From contig NZ_KB890602.1 of the NCBI RefSeq assembly GCF_000373145.1, positions 338,483-402,482 on the forward strand: 64,000 nt of DNA. The letters are read 5' to 3'. A program made the translations under genes and the position numbers. The notes beneath the pieces were generated by a model that was given only the letters and a program-made list of their open reading frames with translations, made no database searches and was not told the origin of the DNA. This document shows, in pieces, positions 63,520 through 64,000 of the stretch (position 1 is its first letter; each line of letters starts with the position of its first letter). The DNA comes from Thermus oshimai DSM 12092 (GTDB lineage: Bacteria; Deinococcota; Deinococci; Deinococcales; Thermaceae).

Positions 63520-64000
63520 TGGTGTAGCCCCTGACGGGGAAGCATCTCGTGCAACGCGGCGTGGGGTACATTCTCCGGGGCCTGGGGCGCGAGTCGCAAT
63601 CCCCTTACGGGGAAGCATCTCGTGCAACACCATGAACACGAGGACGCTTAGAAAAATCCTGTCCACGGTAGTCGCAATCCCCTGACGGGGAAGCATCTCG
63701 TGCAACTCGGCTCAACGCCATTCGTCGGGCTATCAACGTGGCCCATGAGTCGCAATCCCCTTACGGGGAAGCATCTCGTGCAACTGGCCCCTACGCGCAC
63801 GCAGGGTCCGCAGGGCGCGCGGTCGCAATCCCCTGACGGGGAAGCATCTCGTGCAACACACCTCGCGAATGGGGTACCCCTGGAAGTCCTCACGAAGGTC
63901 GCAATCCCCTGACGGGGAAGCATCTCGTGCAACGGGAGTCTGGAATAGCTCCAGCCTTGGAGCGGCTCCAAGCGTCGCAATCCCCTTACGGGGAAGCATC
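63520..64000 (-). CRISPR. CRISPR array, seven repeats seen, continues past the window
   Basis: 36-base repeats at 63520-63555 (degenerate), 63593-63628, 63671-63706, 63749-63784, 63822-63857, 63898-63933 and 63974 onward (cut by the window end). Six spacers of 37, 42, 42, 37, 40 and 40 bases. On the plus strand each repeat begins GTCGCAATCCCC and ends CATCTCGTGCAAC. Read on the minus strand the repeat ends in ATTGCGAC, the 5' handle of Thermus type III crRNAs, so transcription is probably leftward and the leader lies to the right. Subtype unproven: no cas genes are in the window. Confidence 0.97.

Noticed and set aside
63305-64000. Several minus-strand open frames of 88-111 codons in the CRISPR region
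   Set aside because: They encode the repeated peptide HEMLPRQGIAT, which is translated CRISPR repeat.

Overview
The window is a GC-rich chromosomal segment from a Thermus species. The gene content and order closely match what I recall of Thermus thermophilus: lysN, a nuoA-N (nqo) complex I operon, dnaK-grpE-dnaJ-dafA-clpB, NapA, RlmO and a DUF1931 histone-fold protein. Many proteins differ from the T. thermophilus versions I remember, so a different Thermus species is more likely. Assignments rest on motifs and remembered family sequences; no search was run. No rRNA, insertion sequence, prophage or integrase is visible. Coding density is very high and no gap between genes exceeds about 170 bases.

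Layout. 1-13.2 kb: the 3' part of panB, an RluA/D pseudouridine synthase, LysN aminotransferase, dGTPase, a type II fatty-acid cluster (fabF, acpP, fabG, fabD, fabH) with rpmF and DUF177/YceD, arginase, SppA, an RDD protein and the 23S rRNA m5C methyltransferase RlmO. 13.2-24.2 kb is the proteostasis block: ftsH, then dnaK-grpE-dnaJ-dafA, then clpB with its own promoter followed by a small unknown protein, a bacterial eRF1-like protein, Hsp20 and a degenerate phosphoesterase. 24.2-30.7 kb is a tightly packed stress and membrane operon: Zn-ribbon thioredoxin, second Hsp20, DUF1931, PsiE-like protein, KhtT/KhtU-type K+ efflux pair, SDH-type membrane protease, rhomboid protease, CBS protein and NapA Na+/H+ antiporter. 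30.7-33.8 kb: divergent lytic transglycosylase and dnaB. 33.8-47.7 kb: the complete 14-gene complex I operon on the minus strand, almost every junction overlapping. 47.8-50.6 kb: ddrA-phosphoesterase-rsmA, a small secreted protein and tRNA-Ala(CGC). 50.6-63.5 kb: flavin reductase, a large secreted TPR protein, WecG-type glycosyltransferase, a ComB-like protein, thiL, nitroreductase, hisC-hisB-hisH, a PfkB kinase, a phenylacetate-CoA-ligase-like enzyme, purE-purK, and an SbtA bicarbonate transporter with its PII-like partner. 63.5-64.0 kb: the leader-distal end of a CRISPR array that continues beyond the window.

A general theme is start-site architecture. About eighteen transcription-unit-leading genes have a TANNNT -10 hexamer 6-8 bases before the start codon and usually no Shine-Dalgarno sequence, which predicts leaderless mRNAs. 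The heat-shock genes differ: full TTGACA/-10 promoters, a leader with a Shine-Dalgarno sequence, and a shared CTCA-N5-CTTGACAA element over the -35 box.

The points most worth following up are the eRF1-like protein with a GGAGQ loop in the clpB operon, the shared heat-shock promoter element, the internal clpB start, the stress operon with a histone-fold protein, and the CRISPR array with two alternating repeat variants that ends at a terminator shared with the PII gene.
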